Source of the DNA: Tragulus kanchil
Taxonomy: Eukaryota; Chordata; Mammalia; Artiodactyla; Tragulidae
NCBI GenBank assembly: GCA_022376925.1
Contig: JAIOJX010000005.1
Span: forward strand, 9,018,501-9,082,500
DNA length: 64,000 bases
Direction: 5' to 3'
Position numbers and translations under genes: made by a program. A model generated the notes under the pieces. It ran no database searches, was not told the origin of the DNA, and saw only the letters and a list, made by a program, of their open reading frames with translations. This document shows positions 36,740 to 48,589 of this stretch, one piece after another; the stretch's first letter is position 1; each line of letters starts with the position of its first letter.

Positions 36740-38814
36740 GTGATTAAAAAAAAAAGGAAACCAATCACTGCTACATAAGGGAAGAAGGAAGGAAGGATAT
36801 AATGAAGAGACACAGGAGAACATAAAAGACATTACAGACAGTGAAAGATAAAGAGGAGGAGCTGCAAGGTTTAGTTAGACACTTTTGTAGCATGGATACA
36901 TCCACTCTTCTTTTGTAAAGAATCCCTGGGTTTGGTTATGATTATCACTCCATTTTACAGAGGAGAACACTGTAAAATACCCCCTTTCTCACCTAGCACA
37001 TTAATCTTAGATTGCTAATTACTGATGCATCTAGGTAGTCATTTGACCATGACAAGAAACATTAATATTTCTTTCTTTTCTGGGATCTCTTTAACCTAGA
37101 AGAATGGTTTCTTTATCTGCTACACAACTGGTCTGCACCTCACGATGACCTCTCACTACTGCCATATATTTTAGAGGAGCAGAAAAATCAAGCAAGCTTC
37201 AAGGCTATCTTAGTAGCAAGAAATCCATACTCTTGTGATTATCTGCTAATATTTGGGCAGCATTCTTGAGCTTCTTTCGTAAATACTGCCCAAATTTATT
37301 CTGACTTTCCCTGAATTTGTGAAAACGAACACAAGTCAAATACTTGCTTGTGATTTGCTGCAGGGTGGCCTTTTGAGACTATGAATCACAGACCATGGTC
37401 ATAAAGTAACTCGTGTTTGGAAACTTCTCTGAACAATAATCGGTTTTGGATAAGACTTTGTTTTCCTAAATCAGAAAGTGAAAAGCTTATCTCAGTAGAC
37501 ATTTGAGTGAAAACATTTAATTAATATTGATTTCATTGATATTATAAGTAATTCAGTTATTATAATTGAATTTGATGGCAAATGTCCAATTCACAAATGA
37601 TAGAACCTAAAAATAATATTATCATAGGTTTAAGAATAAGCCATTTGCTCCAAACTCAGAAGCACAGGTGAGAAAGAAAAAAGCAGTAGAACAGCATGTA
37701 GTTTCAAGTATGGAAGTAAATGTCACTTAAAAAGGAATCAGGGACTTCCCTGGTGGTCCAGTGGTTAAGACTCCGTGTTCCCACATGCTGCAACTAAGAC
37801 CCAGTGCAGTCAAATAAATAATTTGAAAAGAAAAAAAAAAGTGATTAAAAAAAAAAGGAAACCAATCACTGCTACATAAGGGAAGAAGGAAGGAAGGATA
37901 TAATGAAGAGACACAGGAGAACATAAAAGACATTACAGACAGTGAAAGATAAAGAGGAGGAGCTGCAAGGTTTAGTTAGACACTTTTGTAGCATGGATAC
38001 ATCCACTCTTCTTTTGTAAAGAATCCCTGGGTTTGGTTATGATTATCACTCCATTTTACAGAGGAGAACACTGTAAAATACCCCTTGCTCACCTAGCACA
38101 TTAATCTTAGATTGCTAATTACTGATGCATCTAGGTAGTCATTTGACCATGACAAGAAACATTAATATTTCTTTCTTTTCTGGGATCTCTTTAACCTAGA
38201 AGAATGGTTTCTTTATCTGCTACACAACTGGTCTGCACCTCACGATGACCTCTCACTACTGCCATATATTTTAGAGGAGCAGAAAAATCAAGCAAGCTTC
38301 AAGGCTATCTTAGTAGCAAGAAATCCATACTCTTGTGATTATCTGCTAATATTTGGGCAGCATTCTTGAGCTTCTTTCGTAAATACTGCCCAAATTTATT
38401 CTGACTTTCCCTGAATTTGTGAAAACGAACACAAGTCAAATACTTGCTTGTGATTTGCTGCAGGGTGGCCTTTTGAGACTATGAATCACAGACCATGGTC
38501 ATAAAGTAACTCGTGTTTGGAAACTTCTCTGAACAATAATCGGTTTTGGATAAGACTTTGTTTTCCTAAATCAGAAAGTGAAAAGCTTATCTCAGTAGAC
38601 ATTTGAGTGGAAAAATACGTGTGAATGTGTCTTCATGGAATCAAAATGGATATAATATCATCAGCTGCTCAGAACAGATACTTGTAAGGAGTGACTACTG
38701 AGACAGCTAAAAGAAAAATTTATTTTTTTTTTTTTTGAAGTAACTTCAGAAGCTGCTACCTTCCTTCTCCCGAACACACTTTCGGGTGCCTTTAGAGGAG
38801 CTACTGTTAGCAAA
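36740..38814. other. Unassigned DNA
   Basis: Duplicated by D14. A poly-T run lies at about 38722-38736. No gene or named element recognised besides the short SINE. Confidence 0.45.
37741..37840 (+). mobile_element. Internally deleted CHR-type SINE, D14 copy
   Basis: Repeat of 36640-36739. Confidence 0.7.
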
Positions 38815-39153
38815 ATGTCTGATTTACCTTTCTGGAAGTCATTTCATGTTGGTCCACAAGGGTGGACTACGGAACTTTCCGAAAGAACAGGGTTACGAAA
38901 CTGTTGTGCGCTGAGCGCTCGGGAGGGAGGGACTGTTTTGACTCCCTTGTTACTATGTGAGGGATGGAATTTTGCAACCAGAAGGTTCCACAACAGTTGG
39001 GAACGACAGTTGTGTGAGTTGCAAGCAGAAGACAAATGTGTGTCCTGTTACTCCGGCTTGGAGACGACAGACCACGACTGTGCCAAGATTTTCTGCTTGC
39101 ATCAGGATTTTTTTTTTTTTCATGACCGAACCTCGTGTGTGCTTAATCCATAG
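38815..39153 (+). other. 112-codon ORF, unrecognised
   Basis: Longest ORF outside repeats and CpG islands in the intergenic part, single copy except its last 49 bases. The region is slightly CpG-richer than its surroundings. The translation has no motif I know, is Cys/Trp-rich by chance composition, and ends with a poly-F run coded by a poly-T. I see no splice or promoter context. Probably spurious or part of a noncoding transcript. Confidence 0.15.
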
Positions 39154-40121
39154 GGAGCAAAAAGTCTTAGAAAGGATAGCTACTCCTTCTTTAGTTTAGA
39201 CAGCCTGGCTGACTGATATTGACTCTACACACACAACACACACACATACACACACAGCCTTATTTAGATGACTTACTATAACCCTTGTTTTTATTTCCTA
39301 TTGTCTACTATAGATTAAAATCCACCTCCTCTGGCAGAACTAAAATAGATGACATTTACAAAGACCCAAAACATGTTAAAGCTTACCGTGTGAACTGTCG
39401 CTGTTGTCTCATGAGCATCTAACTCTTTCACTTCCTTGTGGACCACTTACTTGTGCACAAATATTATTTTTGCTTTCCTTGCCTTTTATACAGTCAATGC
39501 TGTCTACTGCTTTTTCTAACTCTTCCCTATTTTGGACATTGACTCGCGATGCTTGCATTTTGCTGTATTGATACCTACAAACATTTTGTCACAATAGGAA
39601 TTACGATGAAGAGAAGATACCAATAAACTTGAAATCGTAAATTAAACCATGGGTATTTACAAATAAAAGTAAACGAAAACAACATAGATGTTTATAGCAA
39701 TCAGTTTAGGCAAGGGAAAAAAAGTAGTATGAGATTCAGAGTGGTTCACCAGAAGTAATTCAGTTGCAAATTTCATCCGGTGAGCAGGCATCTAAGAGAA
39801 AAGTTTTTAGAGTCCTCAGACATTTGTAGATAGCCAAAAGCTGGTGAGGTTGGGAGCTGGTAAGGTTTGGGGTGGCAGAAATGGTAGTGTGGGAGGTAGG
39901 ATTTCATGGGGTGTATTTGGAGAAAGAGGGTACCTTAGAGCTGGTAGGGCTCAAGGTGAGGGCTGGAGGCTTATTTACAGGAAGAGGTGTTTCTTTATAA
40001 CTAATGTTATGAATAGGAAACTTGAAATGCTTTTTCACGTTATGTTGAATCCTGTGGCCTCGTCCATATACCTAGCGTATCCCCATGCTGAGGCTAAAAT
40101 CCCATAATTATGGATATGCTT
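39154..40121. other. Unassigned DNA
   Basis: No gene recognised; imperfect CA run at 39226-39257. Duplicated by D15. Confidence 0.45.
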
Positions 40122-40256
40122 GCATTCTCAGTAACTCAGTCCTGTCCAGCTCTTTGCAACCTGGTGGACAGTAGCTGGTCAGGCTCCTCAGTCCATGGTT
40201 TTATCAGGCAAGAATACTGGAGTGGGTTGTCATTTCTTCCTCCAGGGATCTTCTCA
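40122..40256 (-). mobile_element. Bov-type SINE, cut at D15 junction
   Basis: Left part of the minus-strand SINE that is complete at 41261-41476. It stops at the join. Confidence 0.8.
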
Positions 40257-41260
40257 CAGGATTTTTTTCATACACCTCTGTGTCTTAATCCATAGGGAGC
40301 AAAAAGTCTTAGAAAGGATAGCTACTCCTTCTTTAGTTTAGACAGCCTGGCTGACTGATATTGACTCTACACACACAACACACACATACACACACAGCCT
40401 TATTTAGATGACTTACTATAACCCTTGTTTTTATTTCCTATTGTCTACTATAGATTAAAATCCACCTCCTCTGGCAGAACTAAAATAGATGACATTTACA
40501 AAGACCCAAAACATGTTAAAGCTTACCGTGTGAACTGTCGCTGTTGTCTCATGAGCATCTAACTCTTTCACTTCCTTGTGGACCACTTACTTGTGCACAA
40601 ATATTATTTTTGCTTTCCTTGCCTTTTATACAGTCAATGCTGTCTACTGCTTTTTCTAACTCTTCCCTATTTTGGACATTGACTCGCGATGCTTGCATTT
40701 TGCTGTATTGATACCTACAAACATTTTGTCACAATAGGAATTACGATGAAGAGAAGATACCAATAAACTTGAAATCGTAATTAAACCATGGGTATTTACA
40801 AATAAAAGTAAACGAAAACAACATAGATGTTTATAGCAATCAGTTTAGGCAAGGGAAAAAAAGAAGTTTGAGATTCAGAGTGGTTCACCAGAAGTAATTC
40901 AGTTGCAAATTTCATCCGGTGAGCAGGCATCTAAGAGAAAAGTTTTTAGAGTCCTCAGACATTTGTAGATAGCCAAAAGCTGGTGAGGTTGGGAGCTGGT
41001 AAGGTTTGGGGTGGCAGAAATGGTAGTGTGGGAGGTAGGATTTCATGGGGTGTATTTGGAGAAAGAGGGTACCTTAGAGCTGGTAGGGCTCAAGGTGAGG
41101 GCTGGAGGCTTATTTACAGGAAGAGGTGTTTCTTTATAACTAATGTTATGAATAGGAAACTTGAAATGCTTTTTCACGTTATGTTGAATCCTGTGGCCTC
41201 GTCCATATACCTAGCGTATCCCCATGCTGAGGCTAAAATCCCATAATTATGGATATGCTT

Positions 41261-41476
41261 GCATTCTCAGTAACTCAGTCCTGTCCAGCTCTTTGCAACC
41301 TGGTGGACAGTAGCTGGTCAGGCTCCTCAGTCCATGGTTTTTATCAGGCAAGAATACTGGAGTGGGTTGTCATTTCTTCCTCCAGGGGATCTTCTCAACT
41401 CAGGGATAGAAGCCACATCTCTTGTATCTGCTGCACTGGCAGGTCAATTCTTTACTGCTGTACCACCTGGGAAGTC
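41261..41476 (-). mobile_element. Bov-type SINE
   Basis: Complete minus-strand element from cagtaactcagtcctgtcc to taccacctgggaagtcc. D16 copy at 42389-42604. Confidence 0.85.
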
Positions 41477-41669
41477 CAATGATACATCCAACCCCCACTA
41501 AAATGAAAAACATGCTAAGAATAACCTAATTAGCTGGCATATTTTGAACTTCAGATATAACATATAAAATATTTTAAACCTGAAGAAAACATATAAAAAT
41601 CGAAAATCAGGTTCTACTAGCAAGACCATCGTGGTGGGAATTAAATCACCAAGAAGAGAAAGGGAACTT

Positions 41670-41693
41670 AGAAACACACACACACACACACAG
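41670..41693. repeat. (CA)n
   Basis: About 11 CA units. D16 copy at 42798-42821. Confidence 0.85.
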
Positions 41694-41944
41694 ATTTTCT
41701 GCTGGAGAACTGTGTTTAGGCCGCACCTGCTCTCTCAGCCTGGATGGCTCGGGGGTAGGGGTGGGGAAGTGTCGAGGAGAGCTCAGGCTCCTTCCCTCAG
41801 AGACAGAGGACCAGGGGCTGAGGGAGTGGGCTCCTGTCCAGCGACTCTATGAGGCCAGCTGCCACTGCACCCAGACATATTGCTTAACCTTCATCAGTAA
41901 GGCCTGGACAACAACACTACCTACCTATGGCTACCGGGTATTAT

Positions 41945-42225
41945 TTTTAAAATAAGCTTTATTTTAGATTTATAGAAAATGTATCAAGATTGTATGAGAA
42001 CTGCATACCCTCGTCCAGGTTCCCCCACTGTTAACACTGTTATTTCACTTTTGATCAAAAACAAGAAAATGCCATCTGTTCATTCCTATTAACTAAACTC
42101 CAAACTTTATTTGGATGTTACCAAGTTTTTCCATTAAAGTCCTCTCTTGATTTCAGGATCCCATCCAGGGCACCACGTCCCATTTAGTTGCCAGCTCTCC
42201 TCAGTCTCCAGAGACCTTTTTCTTT
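41945..42225 (+). mobile_element. L1ME-like 3' UTR fragment
   Basis: Contains caggttcccccactgttaac, attaactaaactccaaactt, gatcccatccagggcaccac and agttgccagctctcctcag, as in old L1ME 3' UTRs. Further copies at 43073-43350 and 44213-44480 arise because D16 and D17 overlap here. Confidence 0.6.
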
Positions 42226-42388
42226 TCAATAAAAGGCTTATTTACAGGAAGAGGTGTTTCTTTATAACTAATGTTATGAATAGGAAACTTGAAATGCTTT
42301 TTCACGTTATGTTGAATCCTGTGGCCTCGTCCATATACCTAGCGTATCCCCATGCTGAGGCTAAAATCCCATAATTATGGATATGCTT

Positions 42389-42604
42389 GCATTCTCAGTA
42401 ACTCAGTCCTGTCCAGCTCTTTGCAACCTGGTGGACAGTAGCTGGTCAGGCTCCTCAGTCCATGGTTTTTATCAGGCAAGAATACTGGAGTGGGTTGTCA
42501 TTTCTTCCTCCAGGGGATCTTCTCAACTCAGGGATAGAAGCCACATCTCTTGTATCTGCTGCACTGGCAGGTCAATTCTTTACTGCTGTACCACCTGGGA
42601 AGTC
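42389..42604 (-). mobile_element. Bov-type SINE, D16 copy
   Basis: Repeat of 41261-41476. Confidence 0.85.
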
Positions 42605-43469
42605 CAATGATACATCCAACCCCCACTAAAATGAAAAACATGCTAAGAATAACCTAATTAGCTGGCATATTTTGAACTTCAGATATAACATATAAAATAT
42701 TTTAAACCTGAAGAAAACATATAAAAATCGAAAATCAGGTTCTACTAGCAAGACCATCGTGGTGGGAATTAAATCACCAAGAAGAGAAAGGGAACTTAGA
42801 AACACACACACACACACACAGATTTTCTGCTGGAGAACTGTGTTTAGGCCGCACCTGCTCTCTCAGCCTGGATGGCTCGGGGGTAGGGGTGGGGAAGTGT
42901 CGAGGAGAGCTCAGGCTCCTTCCCTCAGAGACAGAGGACCAGGGGCTGAGGGAGTGGGCTCCTGTCCAGCGACTCTATGAGGCCAGCTGCCACTGCACCC
43001 AGACATATTGCTTAACCTTCATCAGTAAGGCCTGGACAACAACACTACCTACCTATGGCTACCGGGTATTATTTTTAAAATAAGCTTTATTTTAGATTTA
43101 TAGAAAATGTATCAAGATTGTATGAGAACTGCATACCCTCGTCCAGGTTCCCCCACTGTTAACACTGTTATTTCACTTTTGATCAAAAACAAGAAAATGC
43201 CATCTGTTCATTCCTATTAACTAAACTCCAAACTTTATTTGGATGTTACCAAGTTTTTCCATTAAAGTCCTCTCTTGATTTCAGGATCCCATCCAGGGCA
43301 CCACGTCCCATTTAGTTGCCAGCTCTCCTCAGTCTCCAGAGACTCTTTTCAATATTTAAAAGGTAATTAATGTTAAAGCACATTTAGCAGAGAGCTGAAC
43401 ATGCAATAAAGACTTTGTCAACACTCATATATATATATTAAATATTAAAAAGCTATATGACAGAGGCTA

Positions 43470-43570
43470 TTCTGAACACTTCAGAGATATCAACTCATCC
43501 ATCCTAATAATGATTCTATGAAGACTCCAGTTATACCCACTATGCAGATGAGTACACTGAGGTTCAAGCT
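43470..43570 (+). mobile_element. MIR fragment
   Basis: Core-like gcagatgagtacactgaggttcaag pattern. D17 copy at about 44595-44695. Confidence 0.5.
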
Positions 43571-43790
43571 TTCCACATAGCACTAGTGGTGAAGAAACCA
43601 TCTACCAATGCAGGAAACATAAGAGATATAAGTTCCATCCCCAGGTCAGACAGATCCCCTGGAGAGGGGCATGGCAGCCCACTCCAGCCTTCTTGCCTGG
43701 AGAAGCCCCTGGACAGTGGAGCCTGGTGGGCTGCTGCATGCAGTCCCAAAGAGTTGCACAATAGCCTGCAGACTGTTGCACCTTAGTGTA
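43571..43790 (+). mobile_element. Bov-tA-type SINE followed by (CA)n
   Basis: Contains agatcccctggagaggggca, cactccagccttcttgcctg and tcccaaagagttgcac. The 3' end runs into a CA microsatellite (about 43793-43831). D17 copy at 44695-44914. Confidence 0.83.
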
Positions 43791-43792
43791 CA

Positions 43793-43798
43793 CGCGCA

Positions 43799-43831
<33 letters not shown>
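43793..43831. repeat. (CG/CA)n at SINE tail
   Basis: acgcgcacgcgcac then a CA run. The D17 copy (44917-44961) has three more CA units. Confidence 0.88.
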
Positions 43832-43833
<2 letters not shown>

Positions 43834-43892
43834 TTAATTGTATTAAAATTGGCATAAATGCGAGTTAAAACATTGTTAAACCTCCATATACG

Positions 43893-44185
43893 TGTATGCG
43901 CATGCTCAATCGCTCAGTCATGTTCCACTGTGTGTGATCCCGTGGATGGTAGCGTGTCAAGCTCCCTCTGTCCATGGGATTCTTCAGGCAAGAATACTGT
44001 GTGACCCTATGAACTATAGCCTGCCAAGCTCCCCCGTCCATGGAATTCTTCAGGCAAGAATACTGGAGTGAGTTGCCATTTTTTACTCCAAGGGATCTTC
44101 CCGATCCAAGGATTGAACCCATGACTCTTATGTCTTCTACATTGGAAGATGGATCCCTTACCACCAGCACCAGCTGGGAAGCCCC
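43893..44185 (-). mobile_element. Bov-A-type SINE with internal repeat
   Basis: Minus-strand element longer than usual because a segment of about 27 bases (ttcttcaggcaagaatactg region) occurs twice, near 43978 and 44044, as in dimeric Bov-A2. The flanks share aaacctc. D17 copy at 45023-45315. Confidence 0.8.
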
Positions 44186-44694
44186 CAAACCTCTACATGG
44201 TCACATTTAAAATAAGCTTTTTTAAAGAAAATGTATCAAGATTGTATGAGAACTGCATACCCTCGTCCAGGTTCCCCCACTGTTAACACTGTTATTTCAC
44301 TTTTGATCAAAAACAAGAAAATGCCATCTGTTCATTCCTATTAACTAAACTCCAAACTTTATTTGGATGTTACCAAGTTTTTCCATTAAAGTCCTCTCTT
44401 GATTTCAGGATCCCATCCAGGGCACCACGTCCCATTTAGTTGCCAGCTCTCCTCAGTCTCCAGAGACTCTTTTCAATATTTAAAAGGTAATTAATGTTAA
44501 AGCACATTTAGCAGAGAGCTGAACATGCAATAAAGACTTTGTCAACACTCATATATATATATTAAATATTAAAAAGCTATATGACAGAGGCTATTCTGAA
44601 CACTTCAGAGATATCAACTCATCCATCCTAATAATGATTCTATGAAGACTCCAGTTATACCCACTATGCAGATGAGTACACTGAGGTTCAAGCT

Positions 44695-44914
44695 TTCCAC
44701 ATAGCACTAGTGGTGAAGAAACCATCTACCAATGCAGGAAACATAAGAGATATAAGTTCCATCCCCAGGTCAGACAGATCCCCTGGAGAGGGGCATGGCA
44801 GCCCACTCCAGCCTTCTTGCCTGGAGAAGCCCCTGGACAGTGGAGCCTGGTGGGCTGCTGCATGCAGTCCCAAAGAGTTGCACAATAGCCTGCAGACTGT
44901 TGCACCTTAGTGTA
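44695..44914 (+). mobile_element. Bov-tA-type SINE, D17 copy
   Basis: Repeat of 43571-43790. Its (CA)n tail (about 44917-44961) is 6 bases longer. Confidence 0.83.
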
Positions 44915-44922
44915 CACGCGCA

Positions 44923-44963
<41 letters not shown>

Positions 44964-45022
44964 TTAATTGTATTAAAATTGGCATAAATGCGAGTTAAAA
45001 CATTGTTAAACCTCCATATACG

Positions 45023-45315
45023 TGTATGCGCATGCTCAATCGCTCAGTCATGTTCCACTGTGTGTGATCCCGTGGATGGTAGCGTGTCAAGCTCCCTCTG
45101 TCCATGGGATTCTTCAGGCAAGAATACTGTGTGACCCTATGAACTATAGCCTGCCAAGCTCCCCCGTCCATGGAATTCTTCAGGCAAGAATACTGGAGTG
45201 AGTTGCCATTTTTTACTCCAAGGGATCTTCCCGATCCAAGGATTGAACCCATGACTCTTATGTCTTCTACATTGGAAGATGGATCCCTTACCACCAGCAC
45301 CAGCTGGGAAGCCCC
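45023..45315 (-). mobile_element. Bov-A-type SINE, D17 copy
   Basis: Repeat of 43893-44185. Confidence 0.8.
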
Positions 45316-45343
45316 CAAACCTCTACATGGTCACATTTAAAAT

Positions 45344-45797
45344 CATTTTTTCTTCTCCTCCTCAGACATCACACTATCCCACAAGGGGATGCCATTTTTA
45401 TCACATAACCTTCCAAGTTCTCAAACTTGGAACAACGGACTTTTTTTCACTCTCCTTTCTTCTTTGTTCCATGGAAGTACAACGTTATAGAATTACTGTT
45501 GTGTTTTCCCGAAAAAGATAATCTTTGAACTTCAGCATCTTGTTGTTCTCTGGGTTCCGATCACAAATCTCCTCCTTCCTAGCTCTGCGGCTGCAGGCCA
45601 GTCATTTAGCATTTCTAAACCTCTCTTTCTTCATCTGTGGTGTGCGTTTACAGTAGACAAGTTTATATGGAAAAGCCTGGTAAGCCGAAACTCTCAATAA
45701 CTGTTGACTACCTTCACGACCATTACTGCTCCATGCCTCCTGCTGCAGATACAAACAGCCCTGTAACAGCTTCCGTGACACCAGTGCTCTCTCCCTG
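45344..45797. other. Unassigned DNA
   Basis: Nothing recognised. The part from 45552 recurs in D18. 46366-46673 is likewise unassigned. Confidence 0.4.
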
Positions 45798-46018
45798 TGT
45801 GTGTGCTCAGCTGCGTTAGTGGTCTCCGACCCCGTGCGACCCTATAGACAGTAGCCCGCAGGCTCCTCTGTCCATGGGGCTTCTCCAGGCAAGAAGGCTG
45901 GAGTGGGTGGCTATGCTCCCCTCCAGGGAATCTTCCCGACCCAGGGATTGAATCCCCATCTCTTACGCCTTCTGCACTGGCAGGCAGGTTCTTTACCACT
46001 AGCACCACCTGGGAACCC
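45798..46018 (-). mobile_element. Bov-type SINE
   Basis: Minus-strand element from gtgtgctcagctgcgttagt to caccacctgggaacccc. D18 copy at 46980-47199. Confidence 0.84.
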
Positions 46019-46146
46019 CCACTGCCTATTCCTGTGGCCTACGGTGACCACTAGTACTGCCTCTAGAAATGCTACTGGCAGTAGTTTTTGGTGATACGGA
46101 TACTTAGTCCTGGACTTAGGATGGTTTGACTTACAAGTCTTCTTAG

Positions 46147-46365
46147 TGCGTGTGCTGTCATTTCGGTCATGTCCGACTCTTTGCGACTCTATGGACCGTA
46201 ACCCCCCAGGCTCCTTGGTCCATGGGACTTTGCAGGCAAGACTACTGGAGTGGGTTGATCTTTCTTCCTTGAGGGGATCATCCCAGCCGAGGGATCGAAC
46301 CAGCATCTCTTACGTGTCCCGCACTGGCAGGCTGGCCCGCCCTTTGCGGGTAGCGCCACCATGGT
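46147..46365 (-). mobile_element. Bov-type SINE
   Basis: Minus-strand element with catgtccgactctttgcgac and gagggatcgaaccagcatc. The high CpG content suggests it is comparatively young. D18 copy at 47330-47548. Confidence 0.84.
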
Positions 46366-46673
46366 GCGAAAGTAAGATTCAATAGAAGCCGTACTTCTAG
46401 TGTTTTGGTTTGGTCTTTTTTCCCAGGTGCAGTTCACACTCCTGTGGTGTGGGCAGTGGTCCCATGCCACAGCTCCCAGGGAGACACACCATCAGGAGGG
46501 TCAAACACCAAACACATATAGCCACTCAGTTTTTTACTTTCGGGATAGTATTCAATAAGTCACATGACATACTCAACACTTTCGTATAAAATGGGCTTTG
46601 CATTAGATGATTTTGTCCAACTGAAGACTGGGGTGAGTGTTCTGAGCAGGTCTAGTAGGCTAGGCTACACTCT

Positions 46674-46727
46674 TCCCAGAGGCTCTGGGGTAAAGTCTCC
46701 ACCTGCAATGCAGGGCATGAGGAAACT
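46674..46727 (+). mobile_element. Bov SINE head, cut at D18 junction
   Basis: Start of the SINE that is complete at 47858-48072. Confidence 0.7.
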
Positions 46728-46979
46728 TTACGGGTTTCCGGATCACAAAGCTCCTCCTTCCTAGCTCTGCGGCTGCAGGCCAGTCATTTAGCATTTCTAA
46801 ACCTCTCTTTCTTCATCTGTGGTGTGCGTTTACAGTAGACAAGTTTATATGGAAAAGCCTGGTAAGCCGAAACTCTCAATAACTGTTGACTACCTTCACG
46901 ACCATTACTGCTCCATGCCTCCTGCTGCAGATACAAACAGCCCTGTAACAGCTTCCGTGACACCAGTGCTCTCTCCCTG

Positions 46980-47199
46980 TGTGTGTGCTCAGCTGCGTTA
47001 GTGGTCTCCGACCCCGTGCGACCCTATAGACAGTAGCCCGCAGGCTCCTCTGTCCATGGGGCTTCTCCAGGCAAGAAGGCTGGAGTGGGTGGCTATGCTC
47101 CCTCCAGGGAATCTTCCCGACCCAGGGATTGAATCCCCATCTCTTACGCCTTCTGCACTGGCAGGCAGGTTCTTTACCACTAGCACCACCTGGGAACCC
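46980..47199 (-). mobile_element. Bov-type SINE, D18 copy
   Basis: Repeat of 45798-46018, one base shorter. Confidence 0.84.
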
Positions 47200-47329
47200 C
47201 CACTGCCTATTCCTGTGGCCAATACGGTGACCACTAGTACTGCCTCTAGAAATGCTACTGGCAGTAGTTTTTGGTGATACGGATACTTAGTCCTGGACTT
47301 AGGATGGTTTGACTTACAAGTCTTCTTAG

Positions 47330-47548
47330 TGCGTGTGCTGTCATTTCGGTCATGTCCGACTCTTTGCGACTCTATGGACCGTAACCCCCCAGGCTCCTTG
47401 GTCCATGGGACTTTGCAGGCAAGACTACTGGAGTGGGTTGATCTTTCTTCCTTGAGGGGATCATCCCAGCCGAGGGATCGAACCAGCATCTCTTACGTGT
47501 CCCGCACTGGCAGGCTGGCCCGCCCTTTGCGGGTAGCGCCACCATGGT
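47330..47548 (-). mobile_element. Bov-type SINE, D18 copy
   Basis: Repeat of 46147-46365. Confidence 0.84.
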
Positions 47549-47857
47549 GCGAAAGTAAGATTCAATAGAAGCCGTACTTCTAGTGTTTTGGTTTGGTCTT
47601 TTTTCCCAGGTGCAGTTCACACTCCTGTGGTGTGGGCAGTGGTCCCATGCCACAGCTCCCAGGGAGACACACCATCAGGAGGGTCAAACACCAAACACAT
47701 ATAGCCACTCAGTTTTTTACTTTCGGGATAGTATTCAATAAGTCACATGACATACTCAACACTTTCGTATAAAATGGGCTTTGCATTAGATGATTTTGTC
47801 CAACTGAAGACTGGGGTGAGTGTTCTGAGCAGGTCTGAAGTAGGCTAGGCTACACTC

Positions 47858-48072
47858 TTCCCAGAGGCTCTGGGGTAAAGTCTCCACCTGCAATGCAGGG
47901 CATGAGGAAACACGGGTTTGGGTTGGATCTTCGGGTTTAGAAGATCCCCCGGAGAAGGAAAGGCATTCTTATTCTTATTCAGTGTTCTTGCCTGGAGAAT
48001 TCCATGGACGGAGGAGCCTGGGGGCTACAGTCCATGGGGTCGCAAAGAGTTGGACACAACTGAGCACACATC
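47858..48072 (+). mobile_element. Bov-tA-type SINE
   Basis: Complete plus-strand element ending gggtcgcaaagagttggac then actgagcacac, with a short ttctta insertion in the middle (about 47970). Confidence 0.82.
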
Positions 48073-48589
48073 AAGGGTAAACCCTGATGCTTCGCAAATT
48101 TTGTATTAAATGTATTTTTTTCCTTACAATATTTTCAACTTGTGATGGGTTTACTGGACCTAACACTACTGTAAATCCAGGAAGATCTATGCTATCATGC
48201 TTTCTGCTGCTACAGAAATACTACGATTACTACTACTACAATAAAAATACGACATGGCAGATTCTAAATCCATCAGTAATCATAATTTTCCTTTAAAAGA
48301 TCATTCTCAGCCCATATATCGCAAAATGACACGTAACATCATGTCTCAATTCCTTCCAAAAGATGCCCAAGAAGGCTTTTCCCAGCGCCTTCAGTCTGCA
48401 AAGCTCGGAACTCACTGCTAGAGAATCCATTCTTCCTCTTTGGCTAGGACAGACAGGTGAATGCCTCTCGCTGGGATATGCAGGGCCTCCTGCTCCTTCT
48501 CAGAAGTGCCCTGGTGGGAAGGCTGCATTTAGATGTCCACCCTTCTTTTTTTCACATTTATCTGACCTTCGGCCAGAAAACCCATCACA
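48073..48589. other. Unassigned single-copy DNA
   Basis: AT-rich left half, then pyrimidine-rich DNA running into the L2 fragment. No gene seen. Confidence 0.4.

Larger units (their letters stand above)
36432..38609. repeat. Tandem duplication D14, period about 1101
   Basis: Copy 1 is 36432-37509 and copy 2 is 37533-38609. The 23 linker bases look like a corrupted copy of the bases just left of 36432. Confidence 0.95.
39105..41397. repeat. Tandem duplication D15, period about 1139
   Basis: Copy 1 is 39105-40256 and copy 2 is 40257-41397. The first 30 or so bases of copy 2 are a visibly degraded version of 39105-39141, then the match becomes near perfect. Confidence 0.95.
41106..43363. repeat. 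Tandem duplication D16, period 1128
   Basis: Copy 1 is 41106 to about 42236 and copy 2 is 42234-43363. The end of copy 1 is slightly corrupted. Overlaps D15 by about 290 bp and D17 by about 285 bp. Confidence 0.95.
43077..45343. repeat. Tandem duplication D17, period about 1124-1130
   Basis: Copy 1 is 43077-44213 and copy 2 is 44209-45343. The (CA)n inside is 6 bases longer in copy 2, and the start of copy 2 has lost 8 bases. Confidence 0.95.
45552..47912. repeat. Tandem duplication D18, period 1182
   Basis: Copy 1 is 45552 to about 46727 and copy 2 is 46732 to about 47912. The join lies within a Bov SINE, which is complete only after copy 2. Confidence 0.95.

Noticed and set aside
43602..44985. 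Cys-Val-rich small proteins
   Set aside because: They are translations of the (CA)n microsatellite and the adjacent Bov SINE.
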